Shown piece after piece: positions 1-6,698 of a stretch of DNA of 64,000 nucleotides. Origin of the DNA: Marivivens niveibacter. Lineage in GTDB: Bacteria; Pseudomonadota; Alphaproteobacteria; Rhodobacterales; Rhodobacteraceae. Under the pieces are notes generated by a model. The model had not been told where the DNA came from, ran no database searches, and saw nothing but the letters and a program-made list of their open reading frames with translations. Position 1 is the stretch's first letter. Every line of letters starts with the position of its first letter. Both the position numbers and the translations under genes were made by a program. The stretch lies in the NCBI RefSeq assembly GCF_002150005.2, contig NZ_MSPP01000001.1, positions 1-64,000 on the forward strand. The letters are read 5' to 3'.

Positions 1-27
1 GTGGGAGAGTAAGTCACCGCCAGACCT
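1..27 (+). rRNA. rrf: 5S ribosomal RNA, 3' end only
   Basis: The first bases match the conserved 3' part of alphaproteobacterial 5S rRNA (GGGAGAGTA, then a CACCGCCAGACC-like end that would pair with the GGTCTGG start of the molecule, which lies outside the window). The end is placed by that closing helix and could be off by a few bases. A tRNA-fMet follows about 90 bases later on the same strand, the usual order at the end of a Rhodobacteraceae rRNA operon. Confidence 0.85.
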
Positions 28-118
28 AGTAAAAACCAATAAATCTCTCTAAAACGATGAAAAATACCCCAGCCAGTTTAACATAACCAACTGGCAACAG
101 TGCAAAAAGCACAAACAT

Positions 119-195
<77 letters not shown>

Positions 196-256
196 AAATC
201 ATCCAACGGAACTATACGCTTCCCTCGAACCACCTAGGTGCGTGGATTAGGTGTCT

Positions 257-279
257 GGACAGGCACAATCGACCTGCCC
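257..279. terminator. Weak hairpin between tRNA-fMet and ribH
   Basis: GGACAGG (257-263) can pair with CCTGCCC (273-279) across a 9-nt loop, with one wobble. It lies between the convergent ends of the rRNA operon and ribH. There is no clear T-run on either side, so the terminator role is only suggested by its place. A separate perfect 10-bp palindrome, CACCTAGGTG, lies at 231-240. Confidence 0.3.
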
Positions 280-286
280 AAATCGT

Positions 287-724
287 TTAGATGTTCAGCG
301 CTGCAACCATCCGCACAGCATTAGCTGCCTCTTCGCCCTTTTTAACGAAATGGTCGGTATAAAATTCGATGTGTTCGGCTGTTGGTTGGAAATGATGCGG
401 GGTAAGGGATACCGAATAGGTAGGGACCCCAGTGTCGAGTTGAGCACGCATCAGGCCGTCAACAACTGCGGCCGCGACGAAATCATGGCGATAAATTCCG
501 CCATCAACAACTAAGGCTGCACAGACGATTGCATCGAACTGTCCGCTTTGACCCAGTTTTTTCGCTAGCAGCGGCATCTCGAATGCGCCTGGGACGTCGT
601 ATGTTTTGATGTCTACATTTTGGCCAGCGTCGGCCATACCTTTTTCAAAGCCAACCAAGGATTGATCGACGATATCCGCGTGCCAGCGGGCTTTGATAAA
701 AGCGATATTCAGTTTTTTAGTCAT
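287..724 (-). CDS. ribH: 6,7-dimethyl-8-ribityllumazine synthase, type II (RibH2-like)
   Basis: This enzyme condenses 5-amino-6-ribitylamino-uracil with 3,4-dihydroxy-2-butanone 4-phosphate, the penultimate step of riboflavin synthesis, in the cytoplasm. The 145-residue protein starts NIAFIKARWHADIVD (substrate-binding W/H region) and has PGAFEMPLLAKKL and VVDGGIYRHDFVA. The last motif is typical of the Brucella RibH2 type (decameric) rather than of the RibH1 icosahedral type. It is a single gene, not in a rib operon, directly behind an FMN riboswitch on the same strand, so expression should fall when FMN is plentiful. Such stand-alone riboswitch-controlled copies commonly accompany a second ribH elsewhere in the genome. 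Start ATG is at 724. Confidence 0.93.
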   Translation of the reverse strand: MTKKLNIAFIKARWHADIVDQSLVGFEKGMADAGQNVDIKTYDVPGAFEMPLLAKKLGQSGQFDAIVCAALVVDGGIYRHDFVAAAVVDGLMRAQLDTGVPTYSVSLTPHHFQPTAEHIEFYTDHFVKKGEEAANAVRMVAALNI

Positions 725-796
725 GGAACCATTCCTATACGTTTCAAAATGGTCCCAAGGCGTAGCCCATTCGTCGCCCCTGATGGGACGTCGTCT

Positions 797-919
797 GGTT
801 CTCTTTCATCCGGACTTTAACCGTCGGCCCCGGAGTTTCACCGGATCTGCTGACCCTACATGCGTAGGCGCTCGCGGGCTTTAACCGCCGGTGGGGAATT
901 TCGCCCCGCCCTGAGAACG
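797..919 (-). promoter_or_regulatory. FMN riboswitch (RFN element)
   Basis: Read on the minus strand this opens with GTTCTCAGGGCGGGG, continues with ATTCCCCACCGGCGGTA-like and AGCCCGCGAGC segments, then CAGATCCGGTGAAACTCCG and CCGACGGTTA, and closes with CCGGATGAAAGAGAAC. These are the ordered conserved blocks of the RFN element around its multi-stem junction. It lies about 70 bases before the ribH start; no strong terminator with a T-run is evident between them, so control could be at translation initiation. This is a well-known arrangement for stand-alone ribH2 genes in alphaproteobacteria. Confidence 0.95.
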
Positions 920-959
920 TACGATATATGCCTGACTGCACAGTTGATCACAAGCGTCC

Positions 960-985
960 GCTACGACCTGTTAATGGGTCGTAGC
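960..985. repeat. Perfect 9-bp inverted repeat in the ribH/lipoprotein intergenic region
   Basis: GCTACGACC (960-968) and GGTCGTAGC (977-985) flank an 8-nt loop. No T-run follows on either strand. It lies between the FMN riboswitch (minus strand) and the surface-lipoprotein gene (plus strand), so it could be a protein-binding operator or an RNA hairpin at the start of either transcript. The rest of the 725-1096 gap is the riboswitch plus presumed divergent promoters that I cannot place exactly. Confidence 0.5.
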
Positions 986-1096
986 GTCATATCCACCCCA
1001 TTAGCCTAGGGTTTTCTATAGCTTGTCCCGTTGGCGGTAAAAGCGGACCATTGGCTATGCCCGAGTTGGGGGGCACTGATTGGACTGGAATAGATT

Positions 1097-1663
1097 ATGA
1101 ACAAATTTGGATTTGCCCTGTGCGCAGGTGCAGCTGCGATGTCGTTGTCGGCATGTTTGGGAAGCGAGGAAGAAGGCGAGGCGGTTATTCCTGCGGAGTA
1201 TGCATCGTTAGAAACCCTATACAACGCCATTGATGAGGGCGATTTAGAACAAGCGTCTGCATCGTTGATGACGGGTAGTGCGACGATGACAGGTGTTGTC
1301 GTTATTTCTGACATTGGGGAGTCAGAGGACATGCAGGCTGTTGGTGACCTAAGCCTGACTGCCGATTTCGATGGTGGCACCGCGTCGGGGAGCGCGACGA
1401 GCTTTGAGCTTTATAGCGAAACTGATGGATCGGCGATCGATGATGGTGCGTTGACAGGCACGCTTACCGTTGCAGGTTCGGTCGGAAATGGCGGAATGAG
1501 CGCGGATCTAGACGGTACGCTGTCGGATGACGACCCTCACGTGATTGATATGACAATGAACGGCACGTTCTATGACAACGGTGGTGATGTTGCCGTTCAG
1601 GGCGATGTATCTGGTACGATTGATGACGAATACCACGAAGGCGGTTTTGTCGCGACCGAGTAA
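1097..1663 (+). CDS. Putative surface lipoprotein with TbpB-like beta-barrel, Slam substrate candidate
   Basis: A 188-residue lipoprotein. Residues 1-19 form a lipoprotein signal with lipobox LSAC and lipidated Cys20, followed by an acidic linker (GSEEEGE). The rest is Gly/Asp/Ser/Thr-rich with alternating beta-strand pattern, for example LTADFDGGTASGSAT and GTLTVAGSVG, and ends GDVSGTIDDEYHEGGFVATE. That ending resembles the last strands of the 8-stranded transferrin-binding-protein-B-like barrel (GxVSGxxY...GGxF). It is followed after 3 bases by a Slam-like outer-membrane protein, the usual partner that moves such lipoproteins to the cell surface. Ligand unknown: heme- or metal-protein binding is possible, and there is no direct evidence for iron control. 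Confidence 0.7.
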   Translation: MNKFGFALCAGAAAMSLSACLGSEEEGEAVIPAEYASLETLYNAIDEGDLEQASASLMTGSATMTGVVVISDIGESEDMQAVGDLSLTADFDGGTASGSATSFELYSETDGSAIDDGALTGTLTVAGSVGNGGMSADLDGTLSDDDPHVIDMTMNGTFYDNGGDVAVQGDVSGTIDDEYHEGGFVATE

Positions 1664-1666
1664 CGA

Positions 1667-2755
1667 GTGATGGTACAGGCATGGGGTTTACGATGTGTTG
1701 TCGCGCTGTGCCTGTACCTGTTTTGGTCGCCGATTGGGGCGGCCCAAAACGTAAATTATGATCGGTTGGCCCGGGCCGAACAAATGCTTCAATCGGGCCA
1801 ATCGCGCAGGGCCGAAGCCTATTTGTTGTATCTGACACGCGAAACGAGTCAGGCCGGTATTTACCTAGATGCATTGACCAAAGCGATTAAACGCCACCCT
1901 TGGCAGGTCACAGGCGGGTTTGCTTTACGACCTAGCTCCAACGCGAACCGTGCTGCGACCGCGCGTGTATTTGAAACGTCTTCTGGTGATTTTGAAATTG
2001 AAAATGGGGGCGAAAGTCAGGCCAGCGTGGGGCTACAACTCTCTGCTGGGGTGGCTTATCGTTGGGCTGTGAAACGCGGTCGCGTCGTTTCTGTTACGGG
2101 CAATCTGTCGCGAACAGCATACGAGGACGCAGATATCAGCCATTGGGACGCATCATTATCAGCGGACTACAGGATCTATTCGGCGGATGATGATTGGCGT
2201 TTTGGCCTGCAGATAAGCAGCGCGAGGTTTGGCGATGCAGGTTCGGATCGTGATACGATAGGGGCGCGGGTGGTTTGGACGCACAGAGGTGAGGTTGACC
2301 GCACAATCACCTTACGGGCGGAACATCGCGATTATCTGACCAAGGACAATTTGGATGGGCCTTATGTCTATGGCGCGGCGGGATGGGCGCAGCGCGTTGA
2401 CGACAATGGGTATAGCTGGGGATTGTCCGTCGAACGATCTTTGCCGGATCTTGGTTATCAACGATATTGGGGCGTTGGGGTGCGGGCTGACTATCGAACT
2501 GAGATTACTGACAACATCCAGGGCGGCATTACGGCATCAATGACGGCGCGTCGGTATAATGAGGACTTTAGCGGTGTCGATTACGCAAGGCGAGATGATA
2601 TCGCGAAAATCGGGTTAACGCTGTCCGATGATAGGATCGAATTTCTGGGAGCAACGCCGACTTTTGGCTGCACCTACACGCGTCATGGTTCCAATATTTC
2701 GCTATATGAAACGGACTATGTCGATTGCCAGATCGGTTTTGACTATCGGTTTTAG
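1667..2755 (+). CDS. Slam-like outer-membrane protein (DUF560 beta-barrel), short form
   Basis: Surface lipoprotein assembly modulators export specific lipoproteins across the outer membrane. This 362-residue protein has a signal peptide (about 1-26, ending GAAQ), a short helical TPR-like stretch at about 32-65 (RAEQMLQSGQSRRAEAYLLY), then about 290 residues of alternating amphipathic strands consistent with a 14-stranded DUF560 barrel. It ends PTFGCTYTRHGSNISLYETD...FDYRF; the xRxxSNIxLYxxD element near the C-terminus and the terminal Phe are family traits. Typical Slams are about 480 residues with a longer N-terminal TPR domain, so this is a short form. GTG (1667) and ATG (1670) are both possible starts. 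It begins 3 bases after the lipoprotein stop, indicating one operon. The last 4 bases overlap the convergent next gene. Confidence 0.7.
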   Translation: MMVQAWGLRCVVALCLYLFWSPIGAAQNVNYDRLARAEQMLQSGQSRRAEAYLLYLTRETSQAGIYLDALTKAIKRHPWQVTGGFALRPSSNANRAATARVFETSSGDFEIENGGESQASVGLQLSAGVAYRWAVKRGRVVSVTGNLSRTAYEDADISHWDASLSADYRIYSADDDWRFGLQISSARFGDAGSDRDTIGARVVWTHRGEVDRTITLRAEHRDYLTKDNLDGPYVYGAAGWAQRVDDNGYSWGLSVERSLPDLGYQRYWGVGVRADYRTEITDNIQGGITASMTARRYNEDFSGVDYARRDDIAKIGLTLSDDRIEFLGATPTFGCTYTRHGSNISLYETDYVDCQIGFDYRF

Positions 2756-4278
2756 GCGGCAAGCCCCGTGATGATCTGATTGAATTTCTGGCTGATGACA
2801 AAATGACCGGCATCATCAAATTCCGCCAAGGTGGCTTGGGGGATATCGTTGCACAGCTCTTTAATTTCGTCGATGGGGCAGATTGGGTCGGTGGTCCCAT
2901 GTAAAAATGTCACGGGCACATTCAGGTTTCTCAAATCAGATACCCAGTCGCGCTGTAGATTGATCAGTTCATCCATGGACGCGTGCACGGCTTGGTTCGC
3001 GATCAATTTCAACCATTGATGCAGGTTGCCTGTATCAAATGCCGCTTTGATCGTTTCCTGATCATGATCTGAATGTCTGTACATATGCCCCAGCGCAGGT
3101 TTTGCCAAAGTCGGAACACGGGCGATCAAATTATACAACCGTGTCAGGCCGTTGATGACCCGTTCATTTTGCCTGACGCGGGTAGAGACTTCGCTAAACA
3201 GGGTTGAGCGTTTCCACGCATTTCCGGATTGCGGCGTTGCTGCAAGATACAGATGCGACACTAATTCTGTATGTGCCCGTGCAAACCGAACCGCCCAAGC
3301 GCACCCCGCACTATCGCCCATGACGATCATTGGGTCCTCGGACAGATAGGTGACCGTTTCGGCTAACTGAGCGATTAAACGCGCCTGCCTGATGTCAGGG
3401 GATGCGATTTCACCGAAACCCAAAAAATGGCGCGGTACCATCAGCAGACGTAGATTGGCCTGTTTTAGACGCAGTGCAAAATCATCCGAAAAAATGACCG
3501 GTGCAAGAAGGCTGTGAAAATACAAAATAGGGCGGCCGGTTCGTGCCCCAAAATCCCAAACGGGAATTTCGACACCGTCGCCAATCGTGATGCGGTTTAT
3601 GATAATGTCGCGGCCGTAATGTTTTTTGGCTAATGCAATTTCCGCATCACGTTGCGATTGAGCAAACAATTCATCCAAAATCCGCGCGGCGACATCCATC
3701 GCGATTGATTTCAGCATAGCTGATTGCGAATGCAGCCCCAGTTTGTCCATGACTTTCTGGATCTGTTTGCGCTTTGTGTCGTAACTGGCGCCAACGGATT
3801 CAGCCGCTGTGCGTAGGTCGTCGCCTTGTAAAAGATGCGCCAGCAGAATGTATTCGCTGTTGGTCAATGCCGCGTTTTCGGCCGAATTGGATGCAATTGA
3901 CGATAGACGATCGGCATCTAGGTGCAGCGCGAAAAATTTTGTGCCTTTGGGGGCGTCAGGCCATCGTTCAATGCGATCATAAATGAAAAACAGCGCGTCG
4001 TTTTTTACTGCAAACGCGCATCCGTTCGCCGAAAGCCCGCCGTCGCATATTGTGTCTGGAAAGATAGGGTCCAGATCACGCGCGTACGTTAGTTTATTGT
4101 CCTGATCGAATAACGCGATGGGGAAACTGCACTGCGCGAATGCACGGAATACGAACCGTTCGTAGGGCGAATTATCAGACTCGGTCGCGGCATCGACAAA
4201 CCGTTCGACCGACAAATCGGGCAGGGCGCTGTGCACGGTTTGCGATAGTTTCGATTTGGAATTGGGTGAGTCTTTCAT
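2752..4278 (-). CDS. LuxR-type HTH / alpha-beta hydrolase fusion regulator (catalytic triad intact)
   Basis: A 508-residue protein of unusual build: an N-terminal sensory-looking region (1-135, including PIALFDQDNKLTYARD), a LuxR-type HTH in the middle (about 138-195, LTNSEYILLAHLLQG ... KVMDKLGLHSQSAMLKS), and a C-terminal alpha/beta-hydrolase domain (about 225-505). The hydrolase has nucleophile elbow GDSAG with Ser323, acid Asp464 in HGTTDP and His492 in DDAGHF, so it looks catalytically complete. There is no signal peptide; it should be cytoplasmic. The domain may bind or cleave a small ester or lipid ligand to set DNA binding (inference). It is divergent from a small LuxR gene and near a paralogous fusion and an oxylipin-type enzyme. 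Confidence 0.8.
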   Translation of the reverse strand: MKDSPNSKSKLSQTVHSALPDLSVERFVDAATESDNSPYERFVFRAFAQCSFPIALFDQDNKLTYARDLDPIFPDTICDGGLSANGCAFAVKNDALFFIYDRIERWPDAPKGTKFFALHLDADRLSSIASNSAENAALTNSEYILLAHLLQGDDLRTAAESVGASYDTKRKQIQKVMDKLGLHSQSAMLKSIAMDVAARILDELFAQSQRDAEIALAKKHYGRDIIINRITIGDGVEIPVWDFGARTGRPILYFHSLLAPVIFSDDFALRLKQANLRLLMVPRHFLGFGEIASPDIRQARLIAQLAETVTYLSEDPMIVMGDSAGCAWAVRFARAHTELVSHLYLAATPQSGNAWKRSTLFSEVSTRVRQNERVINGLTRLYNLIARVPTLAKPALGHMYRHSDHDQETIKAAFDTGNLHQWLKLIANQAVHASMDELINLQRDWVSDLRNLNVPVTFLHGTTDPICPIDEIKELCNDIPQATLAEFDDAGHFVISQKFNQIITGLAA

Positions 4279-4321
4279 CTGAACGTTCCCAAACGGATGT
4301 GCGTTCAGGCTACACGTAACT

Positions 4322-4337
4322 ACCTAATTATCTAGGT
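4322..4337. promoter_or_regulatory. Candidate LuxR-family operator: ACCTA-N6-TAGGT palindrome
   Basis: ACCTA (4322-4326) and TAGGT (4333-4337) form an inverted repeat in the 156-bp divergent intergenic space between two LuxR-type genes, about 45 bp before the minus-strand start. The outer ACCT...AGGT resembles the ends of a lux box but the spacing is shorter (N8 rather than N12). Assignment is by position and symmetry only. Confidence 0.35.
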
Positions 4338-4360
4338 TTTATGCTGATTATTCTCATCAT

Positions 4361-4378
4361 GCCCCCCATTTGGGGGGC
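4361..4378. repeat. Perfect hairpin GCCCCCC-ATTT-GGGGGGC between divergent LuxR genes
   Basis: A 7-bp all-GC stem with a 4-nt loop, without a T-run on either strand, about 57 bases before the plus-strand LuxR start. It could be a leader hairpin of that transcript or a second operator. It does not look like a terminator. Confidence 0.45.
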
Positions 4379-4434
4379 GAAACGGTGTGCCGTAGCCTGC
4401 AATTTAGGCGTGAAGGGTATTTGGGCACGCAGTT

Positions 4435-4974
4435 ATGTTATTATCGCCATCAAAACAGATCGAACGGGCATCCGCGTTATCGCCTGACTTGGATCGGGCT
4501 GGTTTGGCGTTGATTGATGCGTCGGGCTGTGTTGTGAGCTCGAATACCGCGTTTGGGCATATTGAAAACCAGATTGAGTGTGTTTCAACGCAAGAAAACC
4601 AACTGACCATTAGGCCAAACGAACAGTTTTATCGCGCTAGGAACGCGGCTGCGAATGGGCGTCCTGTGTCGTTTGATGTCGCTTGTGGGGGCGGTGTTTC
4701 GTTGCAAGTCAACACGTTGCCAGTATCGGGCGGCTTGGTCGCAGTTATCCTATTTCTGAACGAGGCGCCCCGCGCAATTCCACAACTGTCGAATCGCGAA
4801 TTGGACCTGTTGCGACTCTCGTCCAAAGGGTACAGGCGCGACCGTATTTCGCATGAATTGGGTATTTCTGTCGCAACAGTCGATTTCCACGCCGCCAATC
4901 TGCGACGCAAATTAAAAGCCCGTACAACGATCGAGGCTGTTATTATTGCGACCCGTTTGGGTTTGGTTGCCTAG
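4435..4974 (+). CDS. Small LuxR-family regulator with PAS-like N-terminus
   Basis: A 179-residue protein. Residues 15-110 look like a PAS-type sensory fold (LALIDASGCVVSSNTAFGHI, later LQVNTLPVSGGLVAVILFLN). Residues 115-175 are a LuxR/GerE HTH: LSNRELDLLRLSSKGYRRDR, ISHELGISVATVDFHAANLRRKL. No receiver domain or membrane segment is visible, so it is probably a cytoplasmic ligand- or cofactor-sensing solo regulator. It is transcribed divergently from the upstream HTH-hydrolase fusion and is 113 bp ahead of a second fusion on the same strand; the three form a regulator cluster. The ribosome binding site before ATG 4435 is weak. Confidence 0.8.
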   Translation: MLLSPSKQIERASALSPDLDRAGLALIDASGCVVSSNTAFGHIENQIECVSTQENQLTIRPNEQFYRARNAAANGRPVSFDVACGGGVSLQVNTLPVSGGLVAVILFLNEAPRAIPQLSNRELDLLRLSSKGYRRDRISHELGISVATVDFHAANLRRKLKARTTIEAVIIATRLGLVA

Positions 4975-5087
4975 CTATGCCTACTTACGCGGGTAACATT
5001 GTTCGTGCGAATCTGCCTTAAATTGGTTCACACAACCGCAATCCTTGCATAAGCTTGGCCCGATAAACCAAAGTTATAGGGCTTTTG

Positions 5088-6698
5088 ATGGCCACCGATC
5101 CATCCAGTGACGTGAATTCGGCGCTTTTGTCATTGTATCAATGCGCGATTGATCCGACCCATTTTGGCCGCTTTCTGGCAACGATGGAGGCGTGGTTGAT
5201 TTATCACGCAACGCCGGATGGATTGCAAAGCATCGAGGCGCAGTCGCAGCCGTTATGGGATCGGTTAACGTCGTTGCACCTTGCGCAGCTAGGGGTGGAA
5301 CGGCGTCTGTCAAAGCCGCCAATATTCGTGTTGAACGCTGATGGGCGGCCTGTTGTTGCCGAAGGTGGCCGTGATTGGGATGCTTTTGAACAAAACGTAT
5401 TTGCCTCTGATTTAACGCGTCTGAAAACGTGGTTGAAAAAATGCGCGTTGGGTGCGGAAACATTAGTCCGCGTAACCACGAACCGGACCGAACCCCAAAT
5501 TTATTTGGTCCGTAAAACCAACATGAATGAGTTTATCGTTGTTGATACGGGAACAGAGCTCAGCACGTCGGTCGAACAAATCCTAATGGACAGCTTTTTG
5601 ATCTCGGCCTCGGAGATGACTGTTTTGCGGCTATTGGTCACCGGCGAGGCGGTGAATGATATCGCGGACCAGCTGGGGAAATCGCGCGAAACAATTCGGT
5701 CTCAGGTCAAATCGTTGGCGCAGAAAATGTCTGTTAATCGGCAGCAGGACATCCAGCGCGTTGTCGATAGCATTCAGGCCCATAGTTCTGTCGAAGAAGA
5801 ACAGCCCGTTCCGCGCGGCCAGCTGCGGATGATCATGCGTGATGCGGGGCGGAAACTGGGCTACCGCGTTTATGGCGATCCTGACGGTCATGCGGTCGTG
5901 TGGTGCAACGATTTTTCGGGCGGCAGTTATTTGCCTTTTGATACTGACGCAGTGTTTCGGGCCCGCAAAATGAAAGTCATCGTTTTGAACCGTGCAGGCT
6001 ATGCAACCTCTGACGCTGTCGGGTTAGAGGGGCGCCGCCTGATCGATAGCCATTGTGCGGATTATCTGGCTGTTTTGGATGCCGAAGGCGTTGAAGAGTT
6101 CACCCCAATGGGCATGGGGACGGGTATGGCATTGGCCTATACCTTGGGCATTTTGCGGCCCAATCGCGCGCGGCTGGCCTTCGGGTTAAATGTCTATCCA
6201 CCCGTTTTGTCGCGCAAAGACGCCCTACAATACAAATCGGGCATGTACCGCGTTGGCGCATTGGCCAGTCACTATGCCCCGCAAACGTTGCGGGTTTTGA
6301 CCAATTTTGTCATCGCTCAGGCGGCGCGGGTCAAAACCGCCAAACAACTGTTGGCGATGGCCGACAATGACGTGGATCCTGCCCATCTGGACGACGCAGG
6401 ATCGTATTTTCGGGAATATCTCAAGCCCAATCTGGATGACATCCTTGCAGGCAAGGGAACTGGGTCTGCCGCGGATTGCACATATTTGTCCGTTGATTGG
6501 GCGCAGTCTCGGCGCGATGATCTGATCCGTCCTAAAACGATCTTGATGCAGCACGCGGATTTTCCGTTTGTGCAGGCTCAATTCGTGCGGGATTTCGCAG
6601 CAACCATCGATGCGCGGTTTGTTGTCATCCCGAAAAAATTTCGCCAGTCTCACCGCGATGTCGCGTCACTGGCCGATCAGATATTGGCCGAACTTTAA
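5088..6698 (+). CDS. LuxR-type HTH / alpha-beta hydrolase fusion regulator, nucleophile lost
   Basis: A 536-residue paralogue of the intact fusion at 2752-4278. It has an N-terminal sensory region (1-165), a LuxR HTH at about 172-228 (SASEMTVLRLLVTGEAV, NDIADQLGKSRETIRSQVKS) and a hydrolase-fold C-terminus (about 245-535). Where the other copy reads VMGDSAG this one reads PMGMGTG, so the Ser position is Gly; a late His (QSHRD) and a possible acid (HADFP) remain. It should bind rather than turn over a ligand (inference). Start ATG 5088 follows an in-frame TTG. Its 3' end overlaps the convergent COX-P450 gene by 4 bases. Confidence 0.8.
   Translation: MATDPSSDVNSALLSLYQCAIDPTHFGRFLATMEAWLIYHATPDGLQSIEAQSQPLWDRLTSLHLAQLGVERRLSKPPIFVLNADGRPVVAEGGRDWDAFEQNVFASDLTRLKTWLKKCALGAETLVRVTTNRTEPQIYLVRKTNMNEFIVVDTGTELSTSVEQILMDSFLISASEMTVLRLLVTGEAVNDIADQLGKSRETIRSQVKSLAQKMSVNRQQDIQRVVDSIQAHSSVEEEQPVPRGQLRMIMRDAGRKLGYRVYGDPDGHAVVWCNDFSGGSYLPFDTDAVFRARKMKVIVLNRAGYATSDAVGLEGRRLIDSHCADYLAVLDAEGVEEFTPMGMGTGMALAYTLGILRPNRARLAFGLNVYPPVLSRKDALQYKSGMYRVGALASHYAPQTLRVLTNFVIAQAARVKTAKQLLAMADNDVDPAHLDDAGSYFREYLKPNLDDILAGKGTGSAADCTYLSVDWAQSRRDDLIRPKTILMQHADFPFVQAQFVRDFAATIDARFVVIPKKFRQSHRDVASLADQILAEL

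Noticed and set aside
231-240. Perfect palindrome CACCTAGGTG after tRNA-fMet, similar to the ACCTA/TAGGT site at 4322
   Set aside because: Short, far from the LuxR genes and downstream of stable RNA genes; a chance match is likely.
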